64,000 nt of DNA from Streptococcus sinensis (GTDB lineage: Bacteria > Bacillota > Bacilli > Lactobacillales > Streptococcaceae), in assembly GCF_000767835.1 (NCBI RefSeq), contig NZ_JPEN01000103.1:26458-90457 (forward strand), written 5' to 3'. This document shows positions 8,540 to 15,733 of the stretch, piece by piece. A program made the position numbers and the translations under genes. Every line of letters begins with the position of its first letter. The first letter of the stretch is position 1. Below the pieces are notes generated by a model. The model saw nothing but the letters and a program-made list of their open reading frames with translations, ran no database searches and had not been told where the DNA came from.

Positions 8540-9394
8540 ATGATTGGTATTACGGGTGTAACAGGGAAATTAGGCTCCTATGTGGCTGATCTTGTCGACA
8601 AGAAAGGAATCGCTTCCGTCCATCTAGCACGAAGCCCTGAGCGTGCAAAAGTCTATGCGTCTGCGGAAATCCGTAAGATGGTGTATGCCAATACTCCAGA
8701 GGTGGTTGAGGCCTTAAAGGGTATCGATGTCCTGTTGATGGTCTCTGCTCGGGAAAATCCAGAGCGTGTAAAGGAACACAAGAGTTTTTTGGATGCTGCA
8801 AAGCTAGCGGGGGTGCAGCATATCGTCTATACCTCCTTTTATGGGGCAGATGAGAAGGCAACTTTTACCTTATCTCGGGATCATGCCCAGACAGAGGCTT
8901 ATATCAAGGAGTTAGGATTCACCTACACTTTTCTCAGAGATAATTTTTACTTGGACTTATTTATTGATATTGCGCTTGAAAATGGAGAAATTCGTGGTCC
9001 GGTCGGCAGTGGCCTTGTGTCAGCTGTTGCCCGTAAGGACACATCTAGGGTTGCAGCGGAGATTCTCTTACATGCTAAGAAATGGGAAAATCAAACCTTG
9101 AATCTAACAGGACCAGAGGATCTTTCCATGGAAGAGATCGCGACACTCCTTTCAAGAGCAACCAAACAAATAATCACGTATGTAGATGAATCAGTAGAAG
9201 AAGCCTATGAGTCACGGAAAAAATGGCCAGCACAAACTTGGGAGTACGATGCCTGGGTCAGTACCTATACAGCTATAAAAGTTGGGGAACAAGCTGGGGT
9301 TTCAACAGATATCGAAAAAGTCCTAGGGTATCCAGCAAGTAGCCTATTGGATATTCTTAGAGACAGAAAACTTATTGAGGAAGAACATGATTGA
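8540..9394 (+). CDS. NmrA/SDR-type NAD(P)-binding oxidoreductase
   Basis: A 284-residue Rossmann-fold protein starting with MIGITGVTGKLGSYVADL, the dinucleotide-binding loop of atypical SDRs of the NmrA/QOR2 group. No classical YxxxK catalytic pair is evident, as in that group. An in-frame ATG at 8534 is only three bases from the AGAAGGG ribosome site (8524-8530); ATG 8540 spaces correctly and gives the canonical N-terminus. It follows the MarR gene by 17 bases and overlaps the ATPase gene by eight, so the unit reads regulator, redox enzyme, transporter. Possibly linked to thiol or redox stress. Confidence 0.8.
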   Translation: MIGITGVTGKLGSYVADLVDKKGIASVHLARSPERAKVYASAEIRKMVYANTPEVVEALKGIDVLLMVSARENPERVKEHKSFLDAAKLAGVQHIVYTSFYGADEKATFTLSRDHAQTEAYIKELGFTYTFLRDNFYLDLFIDIALENGEIRGPVGSGLVSAVARKDTSRVAAEILLHAKKWENQTLNLTGPEDLSMEEIATLLSRATKQIITYVDESVEEAYESRKKWPAQTWEYDAWVSTYTAIKVGEQAGVSTDIEKVLGYPASSLLDILRDRKLIEEEHD

Positions 9395-10115
9395 ATATAA
9401 AAATGTAGCGCTACGCTATACAGAAAAAGATGTCTTGAGAGATGTCAACTTACAGATTGAGGATGGTGAATTTATGGTTTTAGTGGGTCCTTCTGGTTCC
9501 GGTAAGACAACCATGCTCAAGATGATCAACCGCCTTTTGGAACCTACGGATGGCGATATTTACATGGATGGCAAGCGCATTAAGGACTATGATGAGCGTG
9601 AGTTGCGCCTTTCTACTGGCTATGTCTTACAAGCTATTGCCCTCTTTCCCAATCTAACAGTGGCAGAAAATATCGCTCTCATTCCTGAAATGAAGGGATG
9701 GAGCAAAGCAGATATTCAGCAGAAGACCTATGAATTGCTGGAGCTAGTAGGCTTACCTGCAGAAGACTATGCTCAGCGCATGCCGGGTGAGCTGTCTGGT
9801 GGTGAGCAGCAACGGGTGGGCATTGTCCGTGCCATTATCGCCCAACCCAAAATCCTACTGATGGACGAGCCTTTTTCAGCTCTTGATGCTATCTCGCGTA
9901 AGCAATTGCAGAGCTTGACCAAGAGTATTCATGACCAATTTGGGATGACGACAATCTTTGTGACCCATGATACGGACGAGGCTTTAAAGTTGGGGAATCG
10001 GATTGCTGTTCTGCAGGATGGGAAGATTCGTCAAGTGGCGACACCTGAGGAAATCCTATCTGCACCTGCGACCAGCTTCGTAGCAGATTTATTTGGAGGT
10101 GTTCAACATGGCTAA
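9387..10115 (+). CDS. egtV: ABC transporter ATPase, OpuCA/EgtV type
   Basis: A 242-residue ATPase with Walker A GPSGSGKT, signature [11 protein letters not shown], Walker [14 protein letters not shown] and the switch histidine in THDTDEA. It lacks the C-terminal CBS domains of osmoregulated OpuCA proteins. ATG 9387 is the start: an in-frame TTG at 9375 would give a longer form, but the GAGGAAG site lies between them. It overlaps the NmrA gene and the permease gene by eight bases each. The partner permease resembles the pneumococcal ergothioneine importer EgtU, hence the symbol; choline or betaine transport is the alternative. Confidence 0.85.
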   Translation: MIEYKNVALRYTEKDVLRDVNLQIEDGEFMVLVGPSGSGKTTMLKMINRLLEPTDGDIYMDGKRIKDYDERELRLSTGYVLQAIALFPNLTVAENIALIPEMKGWSKADIQQKTYELLELVGLPAEDYAQRMPGELSGGEQQRVGIVRAIIAQPKILLMDEPFSALDAISRKQLQSLTKSIHDQFGMTTIFVTHDTDEALKLGNRIAVLQDGKIRQVATPEEILSAPATSFVADLFGGVQHG

Positions 10116-11628
10116 TTTGTTTTCTACCTTTCAGGAGCGCTTTGGTGAATGGTTGGCAGCCTTAGGGCAACATCTCCAGCTATCTCTTCTGACCTTACTA
10201 GTGGCCATCTTCCTGACCATTCCGCTCGCTATCTATCTTCATAGTCACAAAAAGGCAGCCAATTGGGTGCTGCAAATTGCGGGAATCTTTCAAACCATTC
10301 CTTCAATGGCTTTGTTGGGACTCTTTATCCCTCTTATGGGGATTGGTACACTGCCGGCACTGACTGCTCTGGTGATTTACGCTATTTTCCCGATTTTAGA
10401 AAATACTGTCACAGCCTTGAATGGGATTGATCCTAGTTTAGAAGAAGCTGGAATTGCCTTTGGGATGACCAAGTGGGAGCGACTCAAGAAGTTTGAACTG
10501 CCTCTAGCTATGCCCGTCATCGTATCAGGAGTTCGGACGGCAACGGTAATGATTATCGGAACAGCAACTCTAGCAGCTCTTGTAGGAGCTGGTGGATTAG
10601 GTTCTTTTATCCTTCTAGGAATTGACCGTCGCAATGCCAGTCTAATCTTGATTGGAGCAATTTCCTCCGCAGTTTTGGCTATTCTTTTCAACAGTCTCCT
10701 TAAATGGATGGAAAAGGCTAAGCTTCGCACAGTATTTACAGCTTTTGCGGTCTTAATCCTCGGCCTCGGTGCTTCTTACACACCGAGTCTAATTCCCAAG
10801 CAGGAGAAGGATCATCTGGTTATTGCTGGGAAATTGGGTCCAGAGCCAGAAATTCTTATGAATATGTATAAACTCCTCATCGAGGAAAATACGGATATGA
10901 CTGTGACAGTAAAACCTAATTTTGGGAAGACCGACTTCCTTTATCAAGCTCTGAAAAAAGGTGATATTGATATCTATCCTGAATTTACCGGTACGATTAC
11001 TGGAACTCTTTTGCAGCCTACTCCAAAGGTCAGCAATGATGCAGAAGAGGTTTTTGAAGCAGCACGTGATGGAATCAAAAAACAAGACAATCTAATCTTG
11101 CTCAATTACATGGCTTATCAAAATACCTATGCGATTGCAGTGCCAAAGACTATCGCTCAAGAATACAATCTTAAAACGATTTCCGACCTCAAGGCGGTTC
11201 AGGATAAACTCAAAGCGGGCTTTACCCTAGAATTTAACGACCGTGAAGATGGAAACAAGGGTTTACAATCTCTATATGGTCTTAATCTTAATGTAGCGAC
11301 CATGGAGCCAGCCCTTCGCTACCAAGCTATCCAGTCGGGTGATATTCAAATCACGGATGCCTATTCGACTGACGCAGAACTTGCGCGTTATGATTTACAA
11401 GTTTTAGAAGACGATAAGCACCTTTTCCCTCCTTATCAAGGTGCCCCTCTCATGAAGGCTGAATTGCTAGAAAAACACCCTGAGTTGGAAGATATTCTCA
11501 ATAAGCTGGCTGGCAAAATTACGGAAAGCCAGATGAGCCAGATGAATTATCAAGTCGGCATTGAGGGTAAAAAAGCGGAAGCTGTCGCGCGTGATTATCT
11601 GGTCAAGGAAGGACTTTTAAAAAAATAA
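10108..11628 (+). CDS. egtU: ABC permease fused to substrate-binding domain (EgtU-like)
   Basis: A 506-residue fusion. Residues 1 to about 215 hold the permease with several membrane helices and the coupling loop [21 protein letters not shown]. From about residue 235 comes an extracellular solute-binding domain with [17 protein letters not shown] and [19 protein letters not shown]. Length and domain order match S. pneumoniae EgtU, which imports ergothioneine and was formerly called a choline or glycine-betaine transporter. ATG 10108 follows a GGAGGT site. The substrate is inferred from overall resemblance only. Confidence 0.85.
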   Translation: MANLFSTFQERFGEWLAALGQHLQLSLLTLLVAIFLTIPLAIYLHSHKKAANWVLQIAGIFQTIPSMALLGLFIPLMGIGTLPALTALVIYAIFPILENTVTALNGIDPSLEEAGIAFGMTKWERLKKFELPLAMPVIVSGVRTATVMIIGTATLAALVGAGGLGSFILLGIDRRNASLILIGAISSAVLAILFNSLLKWMEKAKLRTVFTAFAVLILGLGASYTPSLIPKQEKDHLVIAGKLGPEPEILMNMYKLLIEENTDMTVTVKPNFGKTDFLYQALKKGDIDIYPEFTGTITGTLLQPTPKVSNDAEEVFEAARDGIKKQDNLILLNYMAYQNTYAIAVPKTIAQEYNLKTISDLKAVQDKLKAGFTLEFNDREDGNKGLQSLYGLNLNVATMEPALRYQAIQSGDIQITDAYSTDAELARYDLQVLEDDKHLFPPYQGAPLMKAELLEKHPELEDILNKLAGKITESQMSQMNYQVGIEGKKAEAVARDYLVKEGLLKK

Positions 11629-11636
11629 TAAGTAAA

Positions 11637-11670
11637 AGAGTTAGACTTGTAAGATCTAGCTTTTTTGCTT
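11637..11670 (+). terminator. Weak intrinsic terminator after egtU
   Basis: AGTTAGA pairs with TCTAGCT (one G-T pair), followed by TTTTTTG. The stem is short, so termination may be partial. Confidence 0.5.
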
Positions 11671-11778
11671 ACTTGAGGATAGCCAGACTACGGATTGGAG
11701 GAGATGAGTTGATCTCTTAGTCAGGAAATCTTCATCTATTTTTGGTATAATCAAGTATCAATGCATGGAGGTGTTTCG

Positions 11779-12096
11779 ATGGCATCTAGTCAAGAATATT
11801 TGGATTTTATTCTGAAGCAACTGGAGGGCTTAGGGCAAGAAATTAGCTTTCGCAAGATGATGGGAGAGTATTTGCTCTATTATCGGGGGCGCTTATTCGG
11901 CGGGATTTATGACAATCGCCTGATGGTCAAGCCGGTCCAGCCAGCTCTGGATTTTTTTGAAAATCCGATTTATGAGTCTCCTTATCCAGGCGCAAAACCA
12001 ATGCTTCACATAAAAGAAGTAGAAGATGCTGCCTTTCTCTGTAATCTGATTGAAGCAGCCTACCCTGCATTACCAACAGCTAAAAAGAAAAAATAG
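11779..12096 (+). CDS. TfoX N-terminal domain protein
   Basis: A 105-residue protein matching the stand-alone N-terminal domain of TfoX/Sxy: SFRKMMGEYLLYYRGRLFGG, then DNRLMVKP, and a basic tail of lysines. In Gammaproteobacteria TfoX activates competence genes; short Firmicutes homologues have no established role. The start is ATG 11779 behind GGAGG (11765-11769); an ATG at 11761 lies upstream of that site. An extended -10, TTGGTATAAT (11742-11751), lies directly ahead, so the gene has its own short 5' leader. Confidence 0.8.
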   Translation: MASSQEYLDFILKQLEGLGQEISFRKMMGEYLLYYRGRLFGGIYDNRLMVKPVQPALDFFENPIYESPYPGAKPMLHIKEVEDAAFLCNLIEAAYPALPTAKKKK

Positions 12097-12138
12097 TCTT
12101 TCCTTTACAATAGATATTCTAAAAAATTGCCGTTTGAA

Positions 12139-12167
12139 TAGACATTTTTAAAATTTTCCTTTATAAT
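12139..12167 (+). promoter_or_regulatory. Promoter of satD-satE
   Basis: TAGACA (12139-12144), 17 bases, TATAAT (12162-12167). The start codon at 12188 follows an AAAGGAGG site. Confidence 0.65.
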
Positions 12168-12187
12168 GGACTTAAAGGAGGTTTGGT

Positions 12188-12853
12188 ATGCTTTATATTG
12201 CTCTTATTGGAGATTTAATTGAATCCAAACAGCTAAAAAATCGTAAGCAAGCCCAGAAGGACCTGCAGGACATGATGGCGGTGCTAAATCAGGATTATCA
12301 GGATTATCTGGTGTCACCTTTCACGGTAACGACAGGAGATGAGTTTCAGGCTTTGTTGCGCCTTAATCCTGAAGTCATGCGACTCATTGATCAGATTGCA
12401 TTAGGATTTCCCCACCCGATTCGCTTTGGACTTGGTCTGGGTGAGATTGTGACCGAGATCAATCGCGAGCAGAGTATTGGTGCCGACGGTCCGGCCTACT
12501 GGAGGGCACGCGCAGCTATTAACGCAGTCCATGAGAAAAATGATTATGGCAGCAGTCGTTTGGCGGTATCCTTGGGCGATGACGAGCTCAGTCAGGCGGT
12601 AAATACAGTGCTGGCGGCTGCGTCCTTTATCCAGAGTAAGTGGAATAGCAGTCAGAGAGAAGTTTTGGAGCAGATGCTCATGGAATATGTCTATGATGAA
12701 AATTTTTCTCACGGGGAAATAGCAGAGCTGCTGCAGATTAGTCCCAGTGCGCTTAGTAAGCGACTCAAGTCGTCTGGCCTGAAGATCTATCTGAGAAATC
12801 GCCGTTTAGCTATGAGAATGATTTTACAGGCCGCAAAGGAGGCTGAACAATGA
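12188..12853 (+). CDS. satD: SatD family protein
   Basis: A 221-residue protein matching SatD, named from the S. mutans secretion and acid tolerance operon. It opens with YIALIGDLIESKQLKNRK and has TTGDEFQALL and GADGPAYWRA. A C-terminal helix-turn-helix, GEIAELLQISPSALSKRLKS, suggests DNA binding. Biochemical function is unknown. Its stop overlaps the start of the DUF3307 gene by four bases, the satD-satE order seen in other streptococci, but ylxM and ffh are not next to it here. Confidence 0.8.
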   Translation: MLYIALIGDLIESKQLKNRKQAQKDLQDMMAVLNQDYQDYLVSPFTVTTGDEFQALLRLNPEVMRLIDQIALGFPHPIRFGLGLGEIVTEINREQSIGADGPAYWRARAAINAVHEKNDYGSSRLAVSLGDDELSQAVNTVLAAASFIQSKWNSSQREVLEQMLMEYVYDENFSHGEIAELLQISPSALSKRLKSSGLKIYLRNRRLAMRMILQAAKEAEQ

Positions 12854-13587
12854 CAAATTTTATGGGATTTTCAGAATTTTTCATGCAGAATCCGATTCTT
12901 GTATTGATTTTGCTGGCTCATGTACTAGCTGATTTTCAGCTTCAAAGTCAGAAAATGGCCGACCTCAAAAGCCGGCGGATGAATTTCTTAATTCTCCATT
13001 TGGGAATTGTTCTCTTGCCCTTGTTGCTCTTGGGGCTCATCTTACCTAATTATCTGCTATATTTCACCTTGGTCTGGCTCAGCCATGTACTTATCGACTT
13101 TTTGAAATACAGATTAAATTTTTTGATCGTCCCTCGCCATGCGCAAAAGTTTGCCTTTATAGTGGATCAGGTCTTGCATCTGATAAGCATTTTTGCTCTT
13201 TATTTTCTCTTAGGGCAGCAGCAAATTTCGTCTCCTCGCTGGCTGTCTGAACACTATCTCATGTTGCAGGCTTTCTTTTTCTTTACCCTCACTGGTAAGC
13301 CAGTCAATATTCTCTTTAAACTCTTCTTCAGCAAGTATCAGGCAGGGGAAGACAGTGGAGAGACTATTGCGGGGGCTGGTGCCATGATTGGGATATTAGA
13401 GCGCTTGATTATGGGACTTTCTCTTATTTTCGGGCAGTTTACTGCCATTGGGTTAGTTTTTACGGCTAAGTCTATTGCCCGCTATAATAAGATTTCAGAA
13501 AGCCAGTCCTTTGCAGAATACTATCTGATTGGCTCACTCTTTAGCATGATCAGCGTTTTACTGACTTATGGCTTGCTTTATTGGTAA
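12850..13587 (+). CDS. DUF3307 membrane protein (SatE-like)
   Basis: A 245-residue protein with about six hydrophobic segments, including LVLILLAHVLADFQLQ, with the HxxADFxxQ motif typical of DUF3307, and HVLIDFLKYRL further on. It overlaps satD by four bases and is translationally coupled to it. In S. mutans the equivalent gene is called satE. The molecular function is unknown; the acidic and histidine residues within membrane segments hint at metal or proton binding, but that is a guess. Confidence 0.78.
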   Translation: MTNFMGFSEFFMQNPILVLILLAHVLADFQLQSQKMADLKSRRMNFLILHLGIVLLPLLLLGLILPNYLLYFTLVWLSHVLIDFLKYRLNFLIVPRHAQKFAFIVDQVLHLISIFALYFLLGQQQISSPRWLSEHYLMLQAFFFFTLTGKPVNILFKLFFSKYQAGEDSGETIAGAGAMIGILERLIMGLSLIFGQFTAIGLVFTAKSIARYNKISESQSFAEYYLIGSLFSMISVLLTYGLLYW

Positions 13588-13603
13588 TAAAAAAGGAAGA
13601 CTG

Positions 13604-13642
13604 GGATATGATGCTCAGTCTTTACTTTAATTCTTATTTTCT
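13604..13642 (+). terminator. Possible terminator after the DUF3307 gene
   Basis: AAGACTG pairs with CAGTCTT around a 12-base loop, followed by a T-rich tail (TACTTTAATT). Moderate strength. Confidence 0.5.
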
Positions 13643-13662
13643 ATAAAGAAAGGAGAAGGCAC

Positions 13663-14247
13663 ATGGCCAAAAACTTAGAAGATATGTCGTTAGAAGAATT
13701 ATGGCAGTTGTTCCCAATTTTCTTAGAGGAGCACAATAAGGACTGGTCAGCTTGGTATGTGGAGGAAAGCAGAAGAATACAAAGCTTTTTGCCACCAAAT
13801 CAGTTATTTAAAATGCATCATATCGGTTCCACATCTATTGAGGGGATATGGGCTAAGTCGATCATTGATATTCTTTTAGAAATTCCTCGAAGTGAAGATA
13901 TGGAGAGCATTGAGAGAGAATTGCTGGAGCAAGGCTACCTACTTATGTCAGAGTCAGAAGGCCGCATGTCTTTTAACAAGGGCTATACACTTCAAGGCTT
14001 TGCTGAGCGCGTTTTCCACTTGCATCTGCGCTACTATGGAGACCATGATGAACTTTATTTCCGAGACTATCTGCAAGACCATCCAGCTGTCGCCAAAGAC
14101 TATGAGCAGTTGAAATTAATCTTATGGAAAAAGTATGAGCACAATCGGGATGCTTATACGGCAGCTAAAACGGATTTCATTAGACAGTACACTCAAAAGG
14201 CCAAAAAGCTTTATGAGGGAAGATATGAAAGAAGCCATGATTTTTAG
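13663..14247 (+). CDS. GrpB family (UPF0157) nucleotidyltransferase-fold protein
   Basis: A 194-residue protein with the GrpB signature HHIGSTSIEGIWAKSIIDIL near residue 48, a nucleotidyltransferase-type Gly-Ser motif followed by an Ile-Asp-Ile-like acidic pair. HLHLRYYGDHDELYFRDYL in the middle is also typical. Members may link to CoA or nucleotide chemistry, but the natural substrate is not known. It has a GAAAGGAG ribosome site and no obvious operon partner apart from a possible tiny frame overlapping its end. Confidence 0.82.
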   Translation: MAKNLEDMSLEELWQLFPIFLEEHNKDWSAWYVEESRRIQSFLPPNQLFKMHHIGSTSIEGIWAKSIIDILLEIPRSEDMESIERELLEQGYLLMSESEGRMSFNKGYTLQGFAERVFHLHLRYYGDHDELYFRDYLQDHPAVAKDYEQLKLILWKKYEHNRDAYTAAKTDFIRQYTQKAKKLYEGRYERSHDF

Positions 14248-14320
14248 TGTAATTTCTTGGTTTATGCTGACGCTTACTTACTTTTTCGTTAATCAATTCA
14301 GCGAACTAAGAGACCGTTAG
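14225..14320 (+). CDS. Possible 31-residue single-helix membrane peptide
   Basis: A frame overlapping the end of the GrpB-family gene starts at ATG 14225 and ends at TAG 14318. It contains one hydrophobic segment (MIFSVISWFMLTLTYFFV) and ends NQFSELRDR. A GAGGGA motif (14215-14220) sits four to five bases ahead, slightly close. Stop-to-start coupling with the GrpB gene is possible. Length and composition fit a small membrane peptide, but with no known relative this is tentative. Confidence 0.3.
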   Translation: MKEAMIFSVISWFMLTLTYFFVNQFSELRDR

Positions 14321-14349
14321 GTTTGATTGGCTGAGCGATGATAAAATCT

Positions 14350-14418
14350 GGGATTGTTGCTTCTTACTGGGGCAGCAGATCTGTGCATACTTGACAATCC
14401 CCTGAGCAGTAAGTTTTT
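14350..14418 (+). terminator. Terminator-like hairpin with a competing stem
   Basis: CTTACTG (14363-14369) pairs with CAGTAAG (14407-14413), followed by TTTTTC. A second perfect 8-bp stem, GGGATTGT (14350-14357) with ACAATCCC (14394-14401), crosses the first and cannot form together with it except as a pseudoknot. The element may simply end the GrpB transcript, or may be a switch. Confidence 0.45.
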
Positions 14419-14509
14419 CAATCCATCAGTGTAGAGAAAGGAGCAGAGAGAAATTTGAGAAAAATTGACAACTTGACAAAGGATAAACTTGGAAGAAGAC
14501 GAGAAAACA

Positions 14510-14538
14510 TTGAAAGTTAAGCAGTCTTTTTATATAAT
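14510..14538 (+). promoter_or_regulatory. Promoter of the envelope cluster
   Basis: TTGAAA (14510-14515), 17 bases, TATAAT (14533-14538), upstream of the ATG at 14572. Confidence 0.65.
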
Positions 14539-14571
14539 AATAGTTATATAAAAATTATAGCGAGGTTTTTT

Positions 14572-14670
14572 ATGCAAAAAGAAGATTGATTAGATTATTT
14601 TGAAGCTATCAATGGCCGTTCAGCGACTGAAGAAGAAATTGCCCAAGCTCTAGCAGCAGGGGAATTTCAG
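14572..14670 (+). other. N-terminal extension of the next gene, broken by an in-frame TGA
   Basis: From ATG 14572 the frame reads MQKED, then TGA (14587-14589), then continues LDYFEAINGRSATEEE without further stops into the gene at 14671. The start of the neighbouring protein (15734) reads KEKWVELFEGVIGRKPSPEE, with tryptophan at the position of the stop. The TGA is therefore most simply a TGG-to-TGA nonsense change in an ancestral start module. Translation may resume at GTG 14671. Confidence 0.75.
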
Positions 14671-15708
14671 GTGTCATCTGAATCAGTTCAAACTCCCGAA
14701 TTTACAGTATCTCAGACGAATCCGACAGTTGAAGCTGAACAGGGGCAGCCTCAAGTAAGTGCTTCCGCTCCGGCATCAGAGCCAGTAGTCTCACAAACTG
14801 CTGCTGAGCAACCTTTTAGCTCGCCAGCATTTAACCAAGCAATGCCTAAGCAAGAAGCGCAGTATGCTGAGCAGATTTACGTTAACCCTCAGCAAGTTCA
14901 GCAGCCGTTTGCTCAGCCTCAAAGCCATCCACAGCAGTACCATAACCAGCCCAACCCAGTCCAACAGCAGTTTAATGGTCAGGGGCAACAGTTTGGTCAA
15001 CAACAATATAATCAGCAAGCCTATCAACAGCAGCAAGCATTTCAAAATGGAAATCAAGAGCCGTTTGGTCAGCAAGCCCAATATGCTCAGTTGCAGCAAA
15101 ATCAGTTTTCACAAACAATGAAAGCTTTTTGGGCTTGGTTGCTTTCAGCTTGGAAATCACCGACTTCTGAAGTGGAAACAAAATCCAGCAATGGCTACAT
15201 AGCCTTGGGATTGCTGAGTTTTCTCAGCGGAACCTCGCTCTATCTTTCTATTTTCCGTACAGCTAGCTATGTATACTCAGCTGTACCCTTTCATCTAGCT
15301 GGCAGTGCGTCGTTTGATTTCAAGCATTTCTTCTTGTCCGTTTTATCAGCAGCTTTTTCTATTTTCTCCATTATCCTAGGCGGTTTTGTCGTGAAGCGCT
15401 TGATTTACAGAGATGATAGCTTTACCTTTAACAAGGCTTTTGACTGGTATGGACGTCTTTATGCAATTGTTTTACCAATCATCACACTAGCGGTATTGAT
15501 GAATCTTTTAGAAGCGCTGGCTTTGGGTATCTTGCTGAACGCTGCTGCTATTCTTTTAGTAGGTATCGGCGCCACCTTTGCTCTCATTTTCTCTAAGAAC
15601 AATTCTAATTTAGATCCATTCTACAAATACCTGCTAGCTATTGTGGTAAATGGAGTGATTGTCTTTATCTGTGGCTTAATTTCTATGGTAATGCTTAGCG
15701 GACTATAA
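14671..15708 (+). CDS. Q/P-rich, multi-helix membrane protein (N-terminus truncated by a nonsense codon)
   Basis: From GTG 14671 there are 345 residues. The first 150 are rich in Gln, Pro, Asn and Ala (many QQ, QPQ and NQ steps) and look disordered. Then come an amphipathic FWAWLLSAW segment and four to five membrane helices to the end. AGGGGA (14658-14663) lies seven bases before this GTG, so reinitiation after the TGA at 14587 is feasible; otherwise the gene is a pseudogene. It is followed by the TcaA-like gene with a 25-base gap. Streptococci commonly pair such a membrane protein with a TcaA-like one; function unknown. Confidence 0.6.
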   Translation: MSSESVQTPEFTVSQTNPTVEAEQGQPQVSASAPASEPVVSQTAAEQPFSSPAFNQAMPKQEAQYAEQIYVNPQQVQQPFAQPQSHPQQYHNQPNPVQQQFNGQGQQFGQQQYNQQAYQQQQAFQNGNQEPFGQQAQYAQLQQNQFSQTMKAFWAWLLSAWKSPTSEVETKSSNGYIALGLLSFLSGTSLYLSIFRTASYVYSAVPFHLAGSASFDFKHFFLSVLSAAFSIFSIILGGFVVKRLIYRDDSFTFNKAFDWYGRLYAIVLPIITLAVLMNLLEALALGILLNAAAILLVGIGATFALIFSKNNSNLDPFYKYLLAIVVNGVIVFICGLISMVMLSGL

Positions 15709-15733
15709 AAGAGACTAAACAAGGGAGAATATA

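Noticed and set aside
8550-8861. 103-codon minus-strand frame opposite the NmrA-like gene
   Set aside because: Pro/His/Arg-rich composition typical of antisense frames; the plus-strand protein is clearly conserved.
14791-15099. Leucine-rich 102-codon minus-strand frame within the Q-rich gene
   Set aside because: It is the complement of the CAG/CAA-rich stretch, which gives Leu codons on the other strand; no promoter or ribosome site.
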